Origin: CAYRKQ01 sp964424985 | GTDB lineage: Bacteria; Patescibacteriota; Saccharimonadia; Saccharimonadales; UBA7683 | Assembly (NCBI GenBank): GCA_964424985.1 | Contig: CAYRKQ010000020.1 | Location: 1 to 13,663, forward strand | DNA: 13,663 nucleotides | Reading direction: 5' to 3' | Shown: positions 12,153 through 13,663 of the stretch, piece by piece | How the letters are laid out: the number at the start of each line of letters is the position of its first letter | Numbering within the stretch: position 1 is the first letter of the stretch | Notes under the pieces: model-generated | What the model was told of the DNA's origin: nothing | The model's input: the letters and a program-made list of their open reading frames with translations, nothing else | Database searches by the model: none | Position numbers and translations under genes: made by a program

Positions 12153-12737
12153 CTAACTTTTAAGCCACTCTTTGTACTTTTTAACGACGAGAGCAGTGGC
12201 CTCTTCGGGTCCGTTAACGCGCGTGTCTACCACAAGATCGTAGTTTTTCGTGTGATAGGGGTCGGCGTTATACATTTTTTTATAGCGGCGCGATTCGCTT
12301 TCCAGACGCTTTAGCAGTGTCTTCGCATATTCATCTGGGCTTTTAGGAATATGTTCGGCCTCAGTGCGCTCCAGTGTCATGCTGCTTAAAATTCGTTCGG
12401 CAGCGGTTTTAAGGTCGAGATCAAGAAATACCTTAAACGATTGCGGCATCCAGTGCCAGGCCATGCGTGAATCTATGACAATATTTTGCTGCGTCTTGCC
12501 AATCTCCCTGAGACGATTGTCGACGAGTTCATCAATTGCTGAAACGCCTTCTGCTTCTTCGGCGGCTAAGTTGAGTTCCAGCACGTCTAACCCTTGCTCT
12601 TTTGAGGCCTCACGGAATAAATCACCTGATGAGAAATGTTCAAAACCGAGTATCCGGGCGACGCCTTTTGCGGTAGTTGATTTGCCGCTGCCAGGACGCC
12701 CCGCGATGGTAATGATTTGTTTTTTTCCTGAATCCAT
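12153..12737 (-). CDS. cmk: cytidylate kinase-like P-loop kinase
   Basis: 194 residues. The Walker A loop GRPGSGKST is at 13-21, followed by ILGFEHFSSGDLFREA, an NMP-binding-like segment. IVIDSRMAWHWMPQSFKVFLDLD holds the Walker B-like strand. An Arg-rich helix LLKRLESESRRYKKMYNADPYH corresponds to the lid, and YDLVVDTRVNGPEE to the closing part. This is the pattern of the short cytidylate kinase-like (archaeal type) enzymes that phosphorylate CMP/dCMP; the exact nucleotide cannot be read from sequence. No Shine-Dalgarno sequence; TGC-TATACT ends 7 nt before ATG. Its stop lies inside a half-CIRCE word (GAGTGCTAA, 12148-12156). A gap of 59 bp separates it from folA upstream. Confidence 0.82.
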   Translation of the reverse strand: MDSGKKQIITIAGRPGSGKSTTAKGVARILGFEHFSSGDLFREASKEQGLDVLELNLAAEEAEGVSAIDELVDNRLREIGKTQQNIVIDSRMAWHWMPQSFKVFLDLDLKTAAERILSSMTLERTEAEHIPKSPDEYAKTLLKRLESESRRYKKMYNADPYHTKNYDLVVDTRVNGPEEATALVVKKYKEWLKS

Positions 12738-12744
12738 TGTTTAA

Positions 12745-12753
12745 AGTATAGCA
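12745..12753 (-). promoter_or_regulatory. extended -10 promoter, probably leaderless, for cmk
   Basis: Minus strand TGC-TATACT (hexamer 12745-12750) is separated by 7 nt from the ATG at 12737. No clear -35, as often with extended -10 promoters. Confidence 0.55.
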
Positions 12754-12796
12754 AACAACCCTCTTTTAAAGAATGTCATCGTTGCACGCAGGATCA

Positions 12797-13285
12797 CTAC
12801 TTCTTTTGAAGTGTCATGAAGGTGTAGGGATATGGGTTTAGGGCGTCTGCTGCAAAAGAGCTTTTTTCGACAACCTTCCAGTGTGATGTGTCGTACTGAG
12901 GAAAATACGTATCGGTTTCAAATTCAGCTTCAATTTCAGTGATGTACATTTTGTCTGCATTTTCTATCAGCTGCGCAAAAACGTTTCCACCGCCCAGTAC
13001 CCACACTTCTTTGTTTTTGGCTAGCTCTACCACCTGCTCAATCGAGTTCAGTACTACAGCATCTTTTAGCTCTTTACTGTTTAGTGAGAGGACGAAGATA
13101 TTCTTCGTTTTATACGTTTTTTGGTAATCTTTATAGTCGTGATAGGTACGTTCGCCCATAACAATTGTTTTGCCTTTGGCTAACTTATGAAGACGGTCTT
13201 TATCTGCTTTCATAGACGGCCACGGCAGACCCCCTTTATTACCCATACCTAGGTTTTTGTCGTGAGCGGCTACAAAAATTATCAT
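12797..13285 (-). CDS. folA: dihydrofolate reductase
   Basis: 162 residues, the normal size. The N-terminal strand MIIFVAAHDKNLGMGNKGGLPW matches the substrate and NADPH site (G-N-x-G-LPW). The conserved acidic residue follows in SMKADKDRLHK, aligned to Asp27 of the E. coli enzyme with one extra residue before it. KGKTIVMGERTY binds NADPH, and EVWVLGGGNVFAQLI is the second glycine-rich cofactor loop. MYITEIEAEFETDTYFP is the usual closing strand. It reduces dihydrofolate to tetrahydrofolate and lies divergent from folC, the next folate gene. The -10 hexamer TATAAC ends 6 nt before ATG and no Shine-Dalgarno sequence is visible. Confidence 0.95.
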   Translation of the reverse strand: MIIFVAAHDKNLGMGNKGGLPWPSMKADKDRLHKLAKGKTIVMGERTYHDYKDYQKTYKTKNIFVLSLNSKELKDAVVLNSIEQVVELAKNKEVWVLGGGNVFAQLIENADKMYITEIEAEFETDTYFPQYDTSHWKVVEKSSFAADALNPYPYTFMTLQKK

Positions 13286-13291
13286 AGTTTA

Positions 13292-13301
13292 GTTATATAC
13301 T
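13292..13301. promoter_or_regulatory. overlapping divergent -10 elements of folA and folC
   Basis: Minus strand TATAAC (13292-13297) serves folA, 6 nt from its ATG. Plus strand TATACT (13296-13301) lies about 15-30 nt before the candidate folC starts. They share two bases, so polymerase could occupy only one at a time. -35 elements are poor on both sides. Confidence 0.5.
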
Positions 13302-13331
13302 AGTAGCGACTACAAATGAAGGGATGAACCT

Positions 13332-13663
13332 ATTTTCAAGCCGTTAAAAACCTATGATGCCACCGTCGACTACTTAATGTACGAGCTGCCTAAAACCAGC
13401 AGGGCAATTTTTAAAGACGCCAAAGGCTTTGAAAGAAGCAAGCAGATTCTGGCAGCACTGGGCAACCCGCAAAACAGCCACAAAACAGTTCACGTCGCTG
13501 GTACCAGTGGTAAAGGTTCGGTGTGTTACTTAATTGACGCTATGCTCCGAGCCCATGGAAAAAAAACCGGGCTGATGCTTAGCCCCCATGTGTACGATAT
13601 TCGCGAACGCATTCAAATAAACGGGCAGCTGGTCAGCGAAAAAAAGTTTTATCAGTTTGCGAA
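13332..13663 (+). CDS. folC: folylpolyglutamate/dihydrofolate synthase FolC (partial, start unresolved)
   Basis: The N-terminal third only; it runs off the window. TVHVAGTSGKGSVCYLID is the Mur-ligase-type P-loop, and LSPHVYDIRERIQINGQ is the second FolC signature. Upstream residues LKTYDATVDYL match the family's N-terminal helix, so the protein must begin before the in-frame ATG at 13377. The frame is open only from a TGA at 13317-13319 and contains no ATG, GTG or TTG before 13377. The one near-start codon is ATT at 13332, 8 nt after GAAGGG. Alternatively the ATG at 13324 is real and a T is missing from the T4 run at 13333-13336. FolC adds glutamates to folates, using the product of the divergent folA. 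Confidence 0.88.
   Translation, partial: MFKPLKTYDATVDYLMYELPKTSRAIFKDAKGFERSKQILAALGNPQNSHKTVHVAGTSGKGSVCYLIDAMLRAHGKKTGLMLSPHVYDIRERIQINGQLVSEKKFYQFA

Noticed and set aside
1..13663. UGA recoded as glycine (code 25)
   Set aside because: Genes ending in TGA (rimB, hrcA, the first pilin fragment, the 49-residue gene) stop at family-typical ends and overlap the next ATG.
1..13663. tRNA, rRNA, CRISPR array, phage or insertion sequence with transposase
   Set aside because: No cloverleaf, rRNA segment, regularly spaced direct repeats or transposase-like open frame was seen. The only mobile DNA supported is non-coding.

Overview
The window most resembles a small-genome Patescibacteria (CPR) bacterium, probably Saccharibacteria-like. 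The reasons are tight packing with ATGA overlaps between genes, minor pilin genes, a VKOR-type disulfide enzyme, a shortened HrcA, and promoters lying almost on top of start codons. TGA works as a stop in several places (rimB, hrcA, the partial first gene), so the UGA-as-glycine code of Gracilibacteria/Absconditabacteria does not apply. This placement is an inference; no rRNA or other taxonomic marker is present.

Layout. Positions 1-2271 (+) hold the end of a minor pilin operon: a PilV-like C-terminus, a PilW/GspJ-like prepilin and a large PilX-like protein with a beta-rich passenger. It converges, with no gap between stop codons, on a lone membrane protein (2272-2760, -). Positions 2808-4637 (-) form a rimB-rimK-DUF192 operon behind a strong promoter. 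A DUF4870/Tic20-like membrane protein (4786-5133, +) converges with dnaJ across a hairpin terminator. Positions 5232-6918 (-) hold an NYN-domain nuclease overlapped by dnaJ. Upstream of it lie three tandem promoter-hairpin-U-tract modules (6938-7187), the most unusual structure here. VKOR (7205-7795) and dnaK (7849-9822) follow, also on -. Next come two small unrecognised genes (10028-10480), then grpE and hrcA (10688-11928), a cytidylate kinase, dihydrofolate reductase, and the start of a divergent folC (+).

The heat-shock genes are split. dnaK and hrcA-grpE each carry a CIRCE operator laid over the promoter, while dnaJ sits with the NYN gene under no visible CIRCE and is instead preceded by the tandem modules. 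This gives two different control layouts for partner chaperones within 7 kb.

The intergenic DNA has been invaded by palindromic repeats. The clearest is a 132-bp MITE-like element (10557-10688) with 15-bp perfect terminal inverted repeats and a 6-bp target duplication, inserted exactly at the grpE stop codon. A second repeat-rich segment (11978-12146), flanked by an 11-bp direct repeat that includes a CIRCE arm, may have separated cmk from the hrcA operator. Five genes (a membrane protein, vkor, hrcA, cmk, folA) have a -10 hexamer only 6-10 nt from ATG, suggesting leaderless transcription. The folC start is unresolved and may involve a one-base frameshift.
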